From Gallionellales bacterium CG03_land_8_20_14_0_80_55_15 (GTDB lineage Bacteria > Pseudomonadota > Gammaproteobacteria > Burkholderiales > Gallionellaceae), in assembly GCA_002780675.1 (NCBI GenBank), contig PEUR01000146.1:1-6136 (forward strand): a DNA stretch of 6,136 nucleotides. The letters are read 5' to 3'. The notes under the pieces are model-generated. The model searched no databases and was not told where the DNA came from. It worked only from the letters and a program-made list of their open reading frames with translations. Shown here piece by piece: positions 5,305 through 6,136 of the stretch; positions within the stretch are counted from its first letter, which is position 1; each line of letters opens with the position of its first letter. A program made the translations under genes and the position numbers.

Positions 5305-6136
5305 ATGAATCCCCTCGCCACTTTTTCCTACCACCTGAGACGATGGACGAACGAATTTTCCAGCCTGCTGGCACGCAAGTGGAAGACCAGTTTCTACCTC
5401 TATCTGGCAGGACTATTCAGCGTGCTGATGATCGCTGATACCACTTTTCTGCATCTCACCGCCAACATGAAGCAGGGCGCGTTCGACATGATGGTGAGAT
5501 ACCGCCTGGTCGTGCCAAAAGCCGACAAGGACATCGTCATCGTGGACATCAACGAGGCCAGCCTGGCGGCAATGGCCAAGGAATATGGCCGCTGGCCATG
5601 GCCGCGTCAGGTGCTGGGGGAATTCGTCGAAGGCATCGAGGCGCAGCATCCCAAGGCGGTGGTATTCGACATTTTGTTCAGCGATGCGGATGTCTACAAC
5701 CCAGACAGCGATGCCTATTTCAATGAAGTTATCGCCGGCACTGACAACACCTTTTTCCCCATGCTGCGGCTCGATCCGGCTGACGATGGCCTGAGCCAGA
5801 TCAAGCCGGGAATGATACCCGGGGTCACGCCGCTGGGCGCGGCTGCCAGCCCGGATGCCACCGTGGCGATGGTGCTGCCACACTTTCAGTCCGTGCTGGA
5901 AGGCGGCCGGATGGGCTTACACAACATCTACCCCGATACCGACGGCATCGTCCGGCAATATCCGGTTTACCGCAACGACTACGGCTGGAAGATTCCTTCG
6001 TTACCGCTGCGCATCGCACAACAACTGGGCTACACCCAACCGCAAGAAGAAAGCGTGCTGCTGAACTGGCGCGGTCCACCTTTTACCTACCCATCAGCCA
6101 GCTTCAGCGATGTATTTAAGGACTTCTCCAGCCAGC
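5305..6136 (+). CDS. CHASE2-domain sensor protein, N-terminal part (3' end outside window)
   Basis: The frame is open from ATG 5305 to the right edge, giving 277 residues and no stop. After a basic N-terminus (LRRWTNEF, ARKWK) there is one hydrophobic helix at about 29-47 (FYLYLAGLFSVLMIADTTF). A CHASE2 extracytoplasmic sensor domain follows. Its hallmarks are IVIVDINEASLAAM (77-90) then GRWPWPRQVLGEF (95-107), AVVFDILFSD (118-127), a later YPDTDGIVRQYPVY (209-222), IPSLPLRIAQQLG (230-242) and LNWRGPPFTYPSASFSDVF (253-271). Known CHASE2 proteins continue into two or three more membrane helices and then an adenylate cyclase, histidine kinase, GGDEF or Ser/Thr kinase domain. The output domain lies beyond the window, so the enzyme class cannot be named, and the ligand is unknown for this domain in general. 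No Shine-Dalgarno precedes the ATG, but the next in-frame ATG (codon 42) would destroy the anchor, and an in-frame TAA at 5275-5277 blocks extension upstream. Confidence 0.9.
   Translation, partial: MNPLATFSYHLRRWTNEFSSLLARKWKTSFYLYLAGLFSVLMIADTTFLHLTANMKQGAFDMMVRYRLVVPKADKDIVIVDINEASLAAMAKEYGRWPWPRQVLGEFVEGIEAQHPKAVVFDILFSDADVYNPDSDAYFNEVIAGTDNTFFPMLRLDPADDGLSQIKPGMIPGVTPLGAAASPDATVAMVLPHFQSVLEGGRMGLHNIYPDTDGIVRQYPVYRNDYGWKIPSLPLRIAQQLGYTQPQEESVLLNWRGPPFTYPSASFSDVFKDFSSQ

Noticed and set aside
5413..5883. Minus-strand open frame (156 codons) within the CHASE2 gene
   Set aside because: The plus strand there encodes an unmistakable CHASE2 domain; the reverse frame is His/Arg-rich with no family resemblance.

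Overview
The window comes from a Gram-negative bacterium of moderate GC content. The protein sequences read like Betaproteobacteria, possibly a Nitrosomonadales/Gallionellaceae-type lineage. That placement rests on the look of ProB, PbpG and the Atm1-type transporter and was not searched. The region looks chromosomal: six genes, no transposase, tRNA, rRNA, CRISPR array or phage gene.

Layout. Positions 1-621 (+) hold the 3' part of proB (glutamate 5-kinase, proline synthesis), cut by the left edge. A 154-bp convergent gap with two small hairpins follows. Next come four genes on the minus strand, in transcription order: an Atm1/ABCB7-type ABC exporter (5166-3370), a periplasmic PBP7-type D-Ala-D-Ala endopeptidase, pbpG (3282-2332), a small membrane-anchored protein of unknown function (2311-1802), and a WspR-like REC-GGDEF diguanylate cyclase (1744-776). 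Gaps are 87, 20 and 57 bp. The 20-bp gap and a good Shine-Dalgarno indicate that pbpG and the unknown gene are co-transcribed. The cyclase may be read from the same message. A 138-bp divergent region (5167-5304) separates the transporter from a plus-strand gene that starts at 5305 and leaves the window. Its visible 277 residues are a membrane anchor plus an extracytoplasmic CHASE2 sensor domain.

How the genes may work together. Two are signalling proteins (REC-GGDEF and CHASE2) and two act at the envelope (PBP7 and the exporter). This could reflect a loose envelope/signalling neighbourhood, but no known pathway joins all of them, and proB looks like an unrelated housekeeping neighbour.

Most of the window is ordinary. 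The parts most worth a second look are three tandem TATTGATTT repeats upstream of pbpG, the repeat-rich divergent control region, the uncharacterised protein in the pbpG operon, and the missing output domain of the CHASE2 protein. I found no convincing evidence of a new defence, mobile or RNA-based system.
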